Assembly (NCBI RefSeq): GCF_900113665.1 | Contig: NZ_FOQD01000008.1 | Coordinates: 186,001 to 250,000 of the forward strand | Origin: Planctomicrobium piriforme | GTDB taxonomy: Bacteria > Planctomycetota > Planctomycetia > Planctomycetales > Planctomycetaceae | Length of the DNA: 64,000 nt | Reading direction: 5' to 3' | In this document: positions 36,702-46,615 of the stretch, in pieces | Numbering within the stretch: the stretch's first letter is position 1 | Layout of the letters: each line of letters starts with the position of its first letter | Notes under the pieces: model-generated | Seen by the model: only the letters and a program-made list of their open reading frames with translations | What the model was told of the DNA's origin: nothing | Database searches by the model: none | Made by a program: the position numbers and the translations under genes

Positions 36702-39700
36702 ATGCCAGGTGTCGGTCAAGACACTCGTCGAGAACGCCAGCCGCACCCGCGGAGGCGCGCCGCATTGTTCGGCAGCGCTGTCGCGGTGTGGATTGCTGCC
36801 TGCGCCTCCGTCGCCCTCGCTCAGCGTCCGTTCCCCGGCGCAGCCCCTGCCAGCCAGCCCGCACCCGTTAAAGAAGTTCCTAAAGAAACCCCCGCGCCCG
36901 CTGCGAAAACGCCGGTCAAAACGGCCGCCGCCGAACAGCCTAAAGGCGAAACCAAGCTCCCGACGACCTCCACTCCCCGGCGTCCGGGCGTCAACAATTC
37001 GCTGTCGAACATCACCCCGACCAGCGGCATCCGGGACGAAAACGTCACACAGACTGAACTCTCCATCGAGAAGCTGCTGGATGACCCGTTGGCCGACGTC
37101 ATCATCGAAGGCAACGACACCATCCGCACCGATGCGATCCTGCGATACATCCAGTGCCGTCCCGGCCGCGCTGCCTCTTCACGCATGGTGCAGCAGGACG
37201 TCACGCAGTTGTTGAACACCCGCTGGTTCTACTCCGTGCAGCCGGTCTACCGCAGTGCCGACGAAGGCCCTGTGCTGGTCTTCAAGGTGGTCGAAAAGCC
37301 GATCCTCCGCAGCGTGACCTTCCGCGGCAACAAGAAAATCAAAACCGGCGAACTCGAAGCGCACACCGGACTGCGTCCGAATCACGCTTACGACGTGTCC
37401 GCCAACCGCGAATCGGTCTACCGCATTCGCCAGCTCTATCACGACAAAGGTTACCGCTTCGCCGAGGTCACTCTGGCAAAGGGGGAATCTCCGGAAGACC
37501 GCGACGTCATTTTCGATATCGTCGAAGGCCCCAAGTCGAAGATCTGGGGCATCACCTTCGACGGCAACGAAGCGATGAGCGACGGCATTCTCAAAACGAA
37601 AATCAGCTCGAAGATCGTCAAGCTGTGGATCATCCAGGGGGACTACGACCCCGAGATCATCCGCAACGACGTGCTTTCGCTCAAGCAGTATTACATGAGC
37701 CTGGGCTACTTCGACGTCGACGTGCAGTCGGAAGAGAAGTTCAACGAAGACAAGTCCAAGGTCACCGTTGCTTTCACGGTGAAAGAAGGCCAGCGGTACA
37801 AGGTCGACGGCATCGAAGTCATCGGGAACGACGTCATCGCCCGCGACAAGCTGATGTCCGACCTCAAGCTCAAGAGCGGCGACTTCTTCAACGAACGCTT
37901 CCTCAAGGAAGACGTGAACTTCATGACCGAGCAGTACGACGATCAGGGTCGCCTGTTCGCCAAGGTGCTGCCGACTCCCCGCTTCCGCGACGGAGATGAA
38001 GCAGTCGTCGACCTCGTCTACGAAATCGATGAAGACGTCCCCCGCTACATCGGCACGATCAACGTCCACATTCGCGGCGACTACCCGCACTCGCAGGAAG
38101 AGGTCGTCCGCCAGCAGGTCAACCGCTTCCTGAAGCCCGGCAAGCTGGCCCGGAGTTCCGATCTCCGCATGGCTCAGGCCCGCGTCAACGGCAGCGGCCT
38201 GTGGGATAAGGAAGAAGCCGCCGCCTTCGACATCAAACCGGTCGACGGCACCGAATACTGGCCGCAGTTCGAGAAACGCGGACAGAATCCCGATCGCGAC
38301 GACCTCAAGCAGACCTCAGCCGTCTGGGAAACCTCCGAACTCGATCGCATCTTCGGTCATAGTCCGGTCCCGGTCGAATTTCCCGCCATTGGAACACTCG
38401 CCCAGGCCGAAGAGCCCGCGACCCAGGCTTTGCCGCCTGTCCCTCGCAAGGCCGCCCGTCCTATCGGCGCCCCTCCCGCTGAAAAGCCAGCGGCCGCAGC
38501 CGAACAGGCGGTCGCCGCACCCTTCGAAGTGCGACAGGCAGCACCCGTTGCCGCGCCAGTGGCTCTCCCCGCAGTGAGTGCCCCGGTGTCGGTACCGACC
38601 GTCATGCCAGATCCCGATATGGTCTTCCGCGGGCAGTCAGAAGCTCCGCCCGTCTATCGTCCGCAGAGCGTCGACGCCTACGGGTTGCCGGTGCCGCAGA
38701 ACTATATCGACAGCGTTTCTCCTCAAGGCGACCCGTTTGGCGACGCCCTGAGCGCGCCGCCGCCAGGCTTCGTCGATGTGAATATCGACGTCACCGAAGG
38801 CCGCACCGGCCGACTGATGTTCGGCGTCGGGGTGAACAGCGATGCCGGCGTCGTCGGTTCGTTGGTCTTGCAGGAAGACAACTTCGACATCATGCGTCCG
38901 CCCACGAGCTGGTCGGACATCATCAACGGCACCGCCTGGCGCGGGGCCGGACAGAGCTTCCGCCTCGAAGCGGTCCCCGGTAATCAGGTCAGCCGGTACA
39001 TGGTGAGCTGGAACGATCCGTACTTCATGCGGAGCGACTTCAGCCTGGGACTGAACGCCTTCTACTACAACCGGTACTACGAGTACTGGACCGAAGACCG
39101 CCTCGGCGGCCGGGCCAGCCTGGGCTATGTGCTCGACAAATACTGGTCGGTCTCGACCGCCCTCCGCCTCGAACAGGTGCGGATGTCGAACTACCCCCTC
39201 AACCCTCCGCAGGCACTGACTGAAGTTCAGGGAGATAACTTCCTGTCCACCGGTTCTGCCACGTTGACCTACGACGCCCGCGACAACTCGTTCATGCCCA
39301 CTCGGGGCAACTTCGCCAGCTTTTCGTTCGAACAGGGATTCGGCGAATTCACCTATCCCCGGTTTGACGTCTCAGCGAGTCAGTTCTTCACGGTCTACGA
39401 ACGTCCCGACGGATTCGGGAAGCAGATCCTGTCCTTCACCGGTCAGCTCGGCTACACGGGCAACCAGACCCCTGTCTTCGAACGGTACTTCGCCGGGGGT
39501 TACTCCTCCTTCCGCGGCTTTTACTTCCGCGGCGTGTCGCCCGTGCAGAACGGCGTCAAGGTCGGGGGTGACTTCATGGCTGTCGGCTCGGCCGAATACA
39601 TGGTTCCCCTCGTCGCCAGCGATGCCATCCGCACGGTGGTGTTCACCGACTTCGGTACTGTGAATCCCAACGTGAGCCTGGATGACTTCCGCGTTTCGGC

Positions 39701-39833
39701 CGGTTTTGGCTTCCGCCTCACGATCCCCGCAATGGGCCCCGCCCCGCTCGCCTTCGACTTCGCCTGGCCGGTCCTGAAAGAAGACACCGACCGCCTCCGC
39801 GTCTTCAGCTTCTACGTCGGCTTCACCCGGTAA
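36702..39833 (+). CDS. bamA: BamA/Omp85 outer-membrane assembly factor with POTRA insertion
   Basis: A protein of about 1043 residues that inserts beta-barrel proteins into the outer membrane. It has a signal peptide (A-V-A-V-W-I-A-A-C-A-S-V-A-L-A), a Pro/Ala/Lys-rich stretch, then several POTRA repeats (F-R-G-N-K-K-I-K; G-N-E-A-M-S-D-G; G-I-E-V-I-G-N-D). A 16-strand-type barrel follows (G-V-G-V-N-S-D-A-G-V, then F-R-G-F-Y-F-R-G, the conserved RGF of loop 6, and a C-terminal F-Y-V-G-F-T-R). The last POTRA is split by a Pro/Ala-rich insertion of about 170 residues (38245-38757), making the protein longer than the usual 800. The start is uncertain: 36702 gives the best signal peptide. Confidence 0.92.
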   Translation: MPGVGQDTRRERQPHPRRRAALFGSAVAVWIAACASVALAQRPFPGAAPASQPAPVKEVPKETPAPAAKTPVKTAAAEQPKGETKLPTTSTPRRPGVNNSLSNITPTSGIRDENVTQTELSIEKLLDDPLADVIIEGNDTIRTDAILRYIQCRPGRAASSRMVQQDVTQLLNTRWFYSVQPVYRSADEGPVLVFKVVEKPILRSVTFRGNKKIKTGELEAHTGLRPNHAYDVSANRESVYRIRQLYHDKGYRFAEVTLAKGESPEDRDVIFDIVEGPKSKIWGITFDGNEAMSDGILKTKISSKIVKLWIIQGDYDPEIIRNDVLSLKQYYMSLGYFDVDVQSEEKFNEDKSKVTVAFTVKEGQRYKVDGIEVIGNDVIARDKLMSDLKLKSGDFFNERFLKEDVNFMTEQYDDQGRLFAKVLPTPRFRDGDEAVVDLVYEIDEDVPRYIGTINVHIRGDYPHSQEEVVRQQVNRFLKPGKLARSSDLRMAQARVNGSGLWDKEEAAAFDIKPVDGTEYWPQFEKRGQNPDRDDLKQTSAVWETSELDRIFGHSPVPVEFPAIGTLAQAEEPATQALPPVPRKAARPIGAPPAEKPAAAAEQAVAAPFEVRQAAPVAAPVALPAVSAPVSVPTVMPDPDMVFRGQSEAPPVYRPQSVDAYGLPVPQNYIDSVSPQGDPFGDALSAPPPGFVDVNIDVTEGRTGRLMFGVGVNSDAGVVGSLVLQEDNFDIMRPPTSWSDIINGTAWRGAGQSFRLEAVPGNQVSRYMVSWNDPYFMRSDFSLGLNAFYYNRYYEYWTEDRLGGRASLGYVLDKYWSVSTALRLEQVRMSNYPLNPPQALTEVQGDNFLSTGSATLTYDARDNSFMPTRGNFASFSFEQGFGEFTYPRFDVSASQFFTVYERPDGFGKQILSFTGQLGYTGNQTPVFERYFAGGYSSFRGFYFRGVSPVQNGVKVGGDFMAVGSAEYMVPLVASDAIRTVVFTDFGTVNPNVSLDDFRVSAGFGFRLTIPAMGPAPLAFDFAWPVLKEDTDRLRVFSFYVGFTR

Positions 39834-39848
39834 GTCGATCTTTGTTCG

Positions 39849-39891
39849 CTCCCTCGCCCCTGTACTCAGGGGAGAGGGCCGGGGTGAAGGG
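39849..39891 (+). repeat. 3' hairpin element, copy C
   Basis: The core is CCCCTG-TACT-CAGGGG (39857-39872). The outer stem is one pair shorter on both sides (CCCTC/GAGGG). It lies 15 nt after the bamA stop. Confidence 0.9.
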
Positions 39892-40090
39892 ACTGCCGAG
39901 TCACCTTTTCTGCTAGCCGCTCATTCTTCGAGCCAAGCGCCATCCCGACCGCCAATCCCTTGTTTCTGCGCTGACAGCGTTCACTGAACCTGTTATGACA
40001 TCGGCAATTGTTGCCGGTTTTGCGAAACGACTTCGCAGTGTTCGCCGGCCTGGATCGTCACTCCAGTCAGCAGGATGGAGCCTTGCCCCC

Positions 40091-41225
<1,135 letters not shown>

Positions 41226-41233
<8 letters not shown>

Positions 41234-41330
41234 GTTGTGGTCAAGGCCGAGAGAGATGCAACGAGCGCAGTTCACGCGTCCCTCGGTATTGTCGCGCATT
41301 TCAAGAAGAGGGCCGCTGACCCACCTTCAA
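41226..41330. repeat. Partial copy of the 41.6 kb MITE-like element
   Basis: About 105 bp closely matching 41608-41714 in direct orientation, with single-base differences. It carries the left end (CGTAGGTTGTGGTCAAGG, one mismatch) but not the right end. The hpnH stop is at its left edge and the stop of the convergent small gene at its right edge. Confidence 0.85.
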
Positions 41331-41596
41331 GATTCGGTTTGTTTCCACTGAGTGCGAACAATCCCAAAGATTGCCAGCGCCGCTCCCAGAAGTTGCCAGC
41401 AACAGATCAGCGTCAAGGACAGATACGGCGATCGAAACAGAACGTCGGCGATCATGATCGGAATCCCCAAGCAGGCGATCGCGACGGGGATCCAGTGAAG
41501 GGCTCCAAGGCGTTCGCCGAAAAGAGTACGCACTCCAAACCACCACGCGAGTGCGCTCCCTGCGATTACCAAGAACGCGATCGAGCCGTGACTCAT
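41327..41596 (-). CDS. Small hypothetical membrane protein flanked by direct repeats
   Basis: An 89-residue protein with three hydrophobic helices (I-A-F-L-V-I-A-G-S-A-L-A-W-W-F; W-I-P-V-A-I-A-C-L-G-I-P-I-M-I; L-S-L-T-L-I-C-C-W-Q-L-L-G-A-A-L-A-I-F). The family is not recognised. It lies exactly between two copies of a repeat, and its stop codon overlaps the edge of the first copy, so it may be cargo of, or a gene interrupted by, the repeat. Confidence 0.5.
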   Translation of the reverse strand: MSHGSIAFLVIAGSALAWWFGVRTLFGERLGALHWIPVAIACLGIPIMIADVLFRSPYLSLTLICCWQLLGAALAIFGIVRTQWKQTES

Positions 41597-41610
41597 TCAT
41601 TCACCTGAAA

Positions 41611-41836
41611 TCGTAGGGTGTGGTCAAGGCCGAGGGAGAAGCAGCAATCGCAGTTCACGCGTCCCTCGGCATTGTCTCGCCATTTTCAGAAGAGGGCCGC
41701 TGACTCAACTTCAAATAACGCTCACCCGCCAAACTGGTGGGTCTGCGGACGGGTTTGTGAACTTCGAGGCCAACTTGCTTCGAACGTGGGTATCGCGAAC
41801 ATCAATTTTCGTCCCGTCCTTGACCACACCCTACGA
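41611..41836. mobile_element. MITE-like element with 19-bp perfect inverted ends
   Basis: The left end is TCGTAGGGTGTGGTCAAGG (41611-41629) and the right end its exact reverse complement (41818-41836). The 226-bp element has no coding frame and contains an inner hairpin CCGAGGGA...TCCCTCGG. Non-autonomous transposition is inferred from structure only. No transposase is in the window. Confidence 0.7.
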
Positions 41837-41916
41837 ATCTAAAGAACTTGTTTCAGCATTTCGGAATTTGATTCATTGAGATTTGTTTGATTTTTGGTGC
41901 TTGAAATTTGGAATTT

Positions 41917-42150
41917 CTAGGATGGACAGCCCGTCCCATCGCATCTCGGCGGCGACTTCGATTTCTTGCAGACGCACAACCACGCCTGCTCGTCCTGTTC
42001 CGCCACGAACTTGACCGGGCGGAACTCCGTTCCGCGATGAGTCCCGTCGCAACAAGGGTACTTCGCCGAGCCGCCACAGGTGCAGAAGGCGTACTTCACG
42101 CCTGATAAGAGTTGCACCTGCACGGCGTCGGCACACTTCGCGGCAGACAT
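41917..42150 (-). CDS. CDGSH iron-sulfur domain protein with tandem motifs
   Basis: A 77-residue protein of the mitoNEET-like CDGSH family. The first motif, C23-T-C25 then P-C-C34-D-G-T-H38, has all four ligands for a 2Fe-2S cluster. The second, C59-V-C61 then R-C70-D-G-T-G, has glycine in place of the His ligand but a Cys right after it. Bacterial members are electron-transfer or redox-sensing proteins of poorly known role. The start is the ATG complement at 42148-42150. A heptamer array lies upstream. Confidence 0.9.
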   Translation of the reverse strand: MSAAKCADAVQVQLLSGVKYAFCTCGGSAKYPCCDGTHRGTEFRPVKFVAEQDEQAWLCVCKKSKSPPRCDGTGCPS

Positions 42151-42171
42151 GGGTGTCTCTTGGGAGATTTC

Positions 42172-42243
42172 AGTAGTCAGTGATCAGTCAGAATACTTCG
42201 ATACTCCCGACTGATCACTGTCGACTGACAACTATCAACTTCT
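42172..42243. repeat. Inverted pair of heptamer arrays (AGTNRTC and GACTGAC types)
   Basis: AGTAGTC, AGTGATC, AGTCAGA are followed by GACTGAT, CACTGTC, GACTGAC, AACTATC, AACTTCT. The last unit overlaps the minus-strand stop codon at 42243-42245. Confidence 0.8.
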
Positions 42244-43049
42244 CATTCCTTGTGAAACACTTCGTGGCAGGCATCGCAGGTTTCGCTCGCCTTGTCGAAG
42301 GCCGCTCGGCCGGCGTCTTTATCTTTGGCGCGAATTGCTTCCGCCAGCTTGATCGTCGAATCGCGGAACTCGTCTGACCAGGCATTCCATTTGGGAAGGT
42401 CTTCCGGATTTTTGACTTCGTGGGTGTCGACCTTCATGGCGATCGACAGCAGACCCCAGGCAACCGCCGGTGAGATCTCTTCCGGCTTGCCGCGTGGCTT
42501 CTTCAGCACCTTCAGGATCTCGCTGCTGCGGCCATTGAATTCTTCCATCATCGGGTGCATGCGGATCAGTTTGTTCCACGGGTGCAACTGGGCATGTTCG
42601 CCGGTCACGTTTCCGGCAACGACCTGCTTCACCCCTTCCAGCGCTGCCTGAGCGTCGGCGTAGGTGGAGGTCTTGGCGGTGAACTTCAGGGCTGCATCGC
42701 GGAGAGCCGGGCCGTTGATTTTCGAGTCTTTGGAATTCGCATGTTCCGCCAGCCCTTGTCCGACGCAGGCGAGCAGGCCGAACGACTGTGCGATCCCCTT
42801 ACTCTTCTGGTCGGCGTAATTCGCTTCCATCGCCAGGCCCTTTTCGAGACGGGCGACCTGCTCGTTCACTTCCAGCGTCAGTTCTTCAATGCTGGCGATC
42901 GATTCAATCGGTACCGGGCTCTGTGCGAAGGCGGGAACCGCGAAGCTGCCCGTCGCCAGCCCGATCAGGCAGAGCGTCAGCCGCGTGCGACCTGTTGTTT
43001 TCAAACGACAGTCCGAGCCACCAGAAGCGAGATCGTCATTGCAGCGCAT
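42243..43049 (-). CDS. Exported c-type cytochrome, cytochrome c-prime-like
   Basis: A 268-residue protein with a signal peptide (C-L-I-G-L-A-T-G-S-F-A-V-P-A-F-A). The single heme-binding motif C-D-A-C-H is at the extreme C-terminus (C258-H262), as in class II (c-prime type) cytochromes. The body is helical, with a few possible partner residues (H-P-W-N-K; M-H-P-M-M-E-E-F). Its length is about twice that of a classic cytochrome c-prime, so two helical bundles are possible. Periplasmic electron transfer or gas binding is the expected role. Confidence 0.85.
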   Translation of the reverse strand: MRCNDDLASGGSDCRLKTTGRTRLTLCLIGLATGSFAVPAFAQSPVPIESIASIEELTLEVNEQVARLEKGLAMEANYADQKSKGIAQSFGLLACVGQGLAEHANSKDSKINGPALRDAALKFTAKTSTYADAQAALEGVKQVVAGNVTGEHAQLHPWNKLIRMHPMMEEFNGRSSEILKVLKKPRGKPEEISPAVAWGLLSIAMKVDTHEVKNPEDLPKWNAWSDEFRDSTIKLAEAIRAKDKDAGRAAFDKASETCDACHEVFHKE

Positions 43050-43130
43050 GTTGCGAATTCCTTGAGTCTGTTCTCAACTCGAAACGGGCGATTCCCCGGC
43101 AGGCGTCGAGCCGCATGTCAGGGGGCGAAA

Positions 43131-43619
43131 TCAACCGACCTGCCATCCGCTATACCACAGTCCAAGCATTCCCGCCACGATGCCTGCGTTCACTGCCAGT
43201 GAAACGGCGTTCAGGCCGCGAATGCCATGTTGTCGCCGCGCATGCAAAGTGCTGGCGACAATCCCCACCGCCGCGATCGCGAACAGCCCTAATCCAGTGA
43301 CCGCCAGCAGCATGGCCGGCAACAGTTGCCCAGTGAGATTGACTGCACCACTGGCGACGAGTGAAACGGCGACCGCATACAGTACCGCCCCCGGCAGCGA
43401 GAGCAGCAGGCACGCCGCGCTGACCAGTTCGGCGAACGTTGCAGGAGCGCGGCGCGCGGAGAGTTGGCGCGTCGTTCGCAAACGACCGGTCGTCGAGGCA
43501 CGCGTTGCCAAGTCGCATTCTCCCGCGCGGCATTCAAGCCGGTAAAATCGTTGTAAACCCGAGTCGAGTGCCGCCTTGAGCCCCTCGCCTGCTGGCTTGA
43601 CAGCAGGCAATTCAGCCAT
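43131..43619 (-). CDS. Hypothetical membrane protein
   Basis: A 162-residue protein with a hydrophilic N-terminal third (including a short C-R-A-G-E-C) followed by about four hydrophobic helices (A-A-C-L-L-L-S-L-P-G-A-V-L-Y-A-V-A; L-L-P-A-M-L-L-A-V-T-G-L-G-L-F; A-V-S-L-A-V-N-A-G-I-V-A-G-M). The family is not recognised. The ATG at 43619 avoids an 18-residue extension with no signal. It is divergent from the STAS gene at 43721. Confidence 0.65.
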   Translation of the reverse strand: MAELPAVKPAGEGLKAALDSGLQRFYRLECRAGECDLATRASTTGRLRTTRQLSARRAPATFAELVSAACLLLSLPGAVLYAVAVSLVASGAVNLTGQLLPAMLLAVTGLGLFAIAAVGIVASTLHARRQHGIRGLNAVSLAVNAGIVAGMLGLWYSGWQVG

Positions 43620-43720
43620 GATGATCCAATCTGGATCGGTTGGGAAGCGAGCAACGCTCACGAGCTCGTTCATGTCCGTTGCCCAGGTTCGAGATGCAGA
43701 TTACGAGCAGGAATTGAATC

Positions 43721-44077
43721 ATGTCCGCAGGTCAACGCCGTCTCGACATTGAACAGATCGGTGACGTGACGGTCGCCAAATTCGTTGACAAGAAGATCCT
43801 GGACGAAAACAACATTCAGGTGATCGGAAACCAGCTCTTCGGGCTGGTGGAAGAAGACGGGCGCAAGAAAATCATTCTCGACTTTTCGAATGTCGAGTAC
43901 TTGTCCAGCGCTGCCCTTGGCAAGCTGATCACCATGGACAAGAAGGTGAAGTCGGCCGGCGGGAAACTGCGTCTGTGCACGATCCGACCGGACATTTATG
44001 AAGTCTTCGCGATTACGCGGCTCAACAAGCTGTTCGATATTCGCGACGACCAACAGGCAGCCCTCGCCGGATTTTAA
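43721..44077 (+). CDS. STAS-domain anti-sigma-factor antagonist-like protein
   Basis: A 118-residue SpoIIAA/RsbV-like protein. The core strand-helix reads I-L-D-F-S-N-V-E-Y-L-S-S-A-A-L-G-K-L, in which S62 or S63 is the expected phosphoacceptor. Unphosphorylated, such proteins bind and remove the partner kinase from its target. AGCAGGAA precedes the ATG. An RsbW-like kinase gene follows 91 bp downstream, forming a classical pair. A PP2C-type phosphatase that could act on it is encoded by the Wsp-like operon, 21 kb away (inference). Confidence 0.9.
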   Translation: MSAGQRRLDIEQIGDVTVAKFVDKKILDENNIQVIGNQLFGLVEEDGRKKIILDFSNVEYLSSAALGKLITMDKKVKSAGGKLRLCTIRPDIYEVFAITRLNKLFDIRDDQQAALAGF

Positions 44078-44167
44078 CGGCCGACAGCCCGACCCAGAGG
44101 AACGCCTGCGTCAGGCGTCAACATGCGTCAGGCCTTCGCCCGAGTCCCCAACACAGCCATCCCGCAA

Positions 44168-44587
44168 ATGGCCGACCGGTCCGAGTTCGAAATCGCGATC
44201 CCCAGCGACACCTCGCGCGGATATGAGGTGCAGGAACGCATATTGGGGATGCTCGAAACCCAGGGTTACTCCGACCGCGACGTGTTTGGCGTCAAACTCT
44301 CTCTCGAAGAAGCCCTCGTCAACGCCATCAAGCATGGCAACGGCATGGACCCCGAGAAATCGGTGCGCGTCTACTGCGAAGTCAGCTCCCAACAGGTGCT
44401 GATCGTCATCGAAGACGAAGGGGAAGGCTTCAAGCCTGAAGACGTTCCCGACCCCACCGATGACGACAATCTCGAAAAGCCCAGCGGCCGAGGCCTGATG
44501 CTCATGCGGGCGTTCATGACCAAGGTCGAATACAACGATCGCGGCAACCGCGTCGAACTCCTCAAGCACCGCTCCGCCGAAGAATGA
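44168..44587 (+). CDS. RsbW/SpoIIAB-like serine kinase (HATPase_c)
   Basis: A 139-residue GHKL ATPase. The N box is L-S-L-E-E-A-L-V-N-A-I-K-H-G-N, the G1 box E-D-E-G-E-G-F and the G2 box S-G-R-G-L-M-L-M-R. These are intact and typical of anti-sigma kinases that phosphorylate STAS antagonists. The ATG at 44168 begins a normal N-terminus (A-D-R-S-E-F-E-I-A-I-P). An in-frame ATG at 44123 is possible. No sigma factor gene is adjacent, so the target may be elsewhere or of another kind. Confidence 0.9.
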   Translation: MADRSEFEIAIPSDTSRGYEVQERILGMLETQGYSDRDVFGVKLSLEEALVNAIKHGNGMDPEKSVRVYCEVSSQQVLIVIEDEGEGFKPEDVPDPTDDDNLEKPSGRGLMLMRAFMTKVEYNDRGNRVELLKHRSAEE

Positions 44588-44593
44588 CGGAGA

Positions 44594-44762
44594 GTTGAGT
44601 GCTGAGTGACGAGCGTTGAGTGTGGGGAGAGTCGAGAGCTGACAGTCCAGAGTCCAGAGCTGGAATGTCTGGGTTGTTGCCTGAGTTTTTCACTCAACGC
44701 TCAACGCTCAACGTCTTTCAATGGCCAATGACAAATGACCATTGACTAATGACAAATTCTTC
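44594..44762. repeat. Heptamer arrays filling the space between convergent genes
   Basis: GTTGAGT, GCTGAGT, GACGAGC, GTTGAGT (44594-44621). Then CAGTCCA/GAGTCCA. Then CTCAACG three times, TCTTTCA, ATGGCCA, ATGACAA, ATGACCA, TTGACTA, ATGACAA, ATTCTTC (44693-44762), ending at the lpd stop codon. The GTTGAG and CTCAAC arrays are inverted to each other. Confidence 0.85.
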
Positions 44763-46145
44763 TCACATGTTGAGCGTCCGTCCATCCACTGACAGCGCCG
44801 CTTCCTTCATCGCTTCCGCCAGCGTCGGATGGGCGTGAGAACAACGGGCGATGTCTTCGCTCGTTGCACCGAATTCGATCGCGGCCACCGCTTCTGCAAT
44901 CAGCTCGCCAGCATGGGCGCCGATGATGTGGACGCCCAGGATGCGATCGGTGTCCTTGTGTGCCAGCATCTTCACGCGGCCCTCGGTCGTTCCGCTGGCC
45001 CGGGCACGTCCGTTCGCAGCGAACGGGAATGTTCCCTTGCGATAGGGGATGCCTGCTTCCTTGAGCTGGTCTTCCGTCTTGCCGACAGTGCCAATCTCAG
45101 GTTCGGTATAGACCACGCCGGGAATGGCGCCGTAGTTGACGTGTCCATACCCGGTGTACAGGTGCTCGACGCAGGCGACCGCTTCTTCTTCCGCCTTGTG
45201 TGCCAGCATGGCTCCGCCGATGACGTCGCCGACTGCGAACACATTCTTGGCGGCTGTCTGGTAATGTTCGTTAACTGGGATGAAGCCCCGCTTGTCGGTT
45301 TCGACTTTCACGGTCTCAAGCCCCAGCTTGTCGGTGTTCGGCTTGCGACCGACGGCGACCAGCACCCGATCGCAAACGACCGGCTCGGCTCCGTCGATCT
45401 GCACTTCGCAGCCGTTGGTAGTGGTCTTAACGCCGGTCACTTTGGTTCCCAGGCGGAACTCCAGCCCCTGCTTTTTGAAGATCTTCAGCGCATCGGCGGC
45501 GATTTCGGAGTCCATGCCCGGCAGAATCCGGTCAAGGAATTCCAGCACCGTGACTTTTGACCCCAGCCGACGCCAGACCGTCCCCAGTTCGAGTCCGATG
45601 TAGCCGGCCCCAATCACGACGAGGTGCTTGGGAACGGCATCGAACGCCAGCGCTTCTGTGCTCGACCCCACCAGATTGCCGTCCAGCACGACGTTCGGCA
45701 ACGTCGACGGCTGACTGCCGGTGGCAATCAGGATGGCATCGGTCGTCAGTGTCTTCGGTTCGGCGCCATCGACAACCACCTTGCCTGGACCGTCGATCCG
45801 GCCCTGTCCGGCCAGTCGTGTGATCTTGTGTTTCTTCATCAGCCCGTCGAGGCCGCCGGCGAGGGTGTCGACCACCTTCGACTTGTGCGTCAGCATGGCC
45901 GGCAGGTCGAGCTTCACGTCCCCGACCACGATCCCGCGGTCTTTGAAGCCGTGCGACGAGGCCTCGTAAAGGTGGCTCGATTCCAGGAGCGCCTTGCTGG
46001 GGATGCAGCCGACTCGAAGACAGGTGCCGCCGAGTTTCTTCTCGACCTCGATGATCGCCACCTTTTTGCCGAGCTGCGCGGCGCGAATCGCCCCCGTGTA
46101 TCCCGCCGGTCCGCCGCCAATCACCACCAGATCAAAGTCTGCCAT
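44763..46145 (-). CDS. lpdA: Dihydrolipoyl dehydrogenase (E3)
   Basis: A 460-residue flavoprotein that reoxidises dihydrolipoamide with NAD in 2-oxoacid dehydrogenase complexes. It has the FAD-binding G-G-G-P-A-G, the redox-active C42-L-R-V-G-C47, the NAD-binding G-A-G-Y-I-G-L-E, G-D-V-I-G-G-A-M-L-A-H-K-A and the catalytic H-A-H-P-T-L-A-E (His-Glu pair). The ATG at 46145 matches the usual N-terminus. The 13 upstream residues are not part of the fold. An E2 gene lies at 50.1 kb, on the other strand. Confidence 0.97.
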   Translation of the reverse strand: MADFDLVVIGGGPAGYTGAIRAAQLGKKVAIIEVEKKLGGTCLRVGCIPSKALLESSHLYEASSHGFKDRGIVVGDVKLDLPAMLTHKSKVVDTLAGGLDGLMKKHKITRLAGQGRIDGPGKVVVDGAEPKTLTTDAILIATGSQPSTLPNVVLDGNLVGSSTEALAFDAVPKHLVVIGAGYIGLELGTVWRRLGSKVTVLEFLDRILPGMDSEIAADALKIFKKQGLEFRLGTKVTGVKTTTNGCEVQIDGAEPVVCDRVLVAVGRKPNTDKLGLETVKVETDKRGFIPVNEHYQTAAKNVFAVGDVIGGAMLAHKAEEEAVACVEHLYTGYGHVNYGAIPGVVYTEPEIGTVGKTEDQLKEAGIPYRKGTFPFAANGRARASGTTEGRVKMLAHKDTDRILGVHIIGAHAGELIAEAVAAIEFGATSEDIARCSHAHPTLAEAMKEAALSVDGRTLNM

Positions 46146-46615
46146 GTCAGTTCGCTTCCCCAGCCAATGCTGTTCGCCGCTCAATCAAGTTCAAAGCCGT
46201 AATCCAAGTCGCTGTTCATAGGCATTTTTGAAACGGACTTCCAGAACACCGCCTGAAGTTTTTTGTTGAAACCTGTGAATTCGCAACTCGCGGTTGCCGG
46301 TCCCATTCATCCTATCGCCTGCGTTCAACGAGGTGAGCGGCTCAACGGGTGTCCCCGGCGTTGATTGTCGCCGAATTGAGTCGAAAGCTGTGTCGTCAGT
46401 GACGACAAGTGAATCTTTGTGATGGCGCAACTTTAGTCTTGTCCTGATTCGTTATTTCTCCGTAAGTATTGATTCCATTGAGCATTGAGCGGACTCGACT
46501 GAAATTAGATACCAACCGGCACTTCTTGCGCTCTAGTCATTCTCTCGTGCTTGTCATCGATTGAATCACAAAGACAAAACCAGTCGCCCTCTCACTCAGC
46601 GGAAAGAAAAGAACC
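46146..46615. other. Intergenic region between lpd and a secreted protein gene
   Basis: About 470 bp, lower in GC than the flanks. No convincing coding frame, repeat or hairpin is seen. Confidence 0.4.
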
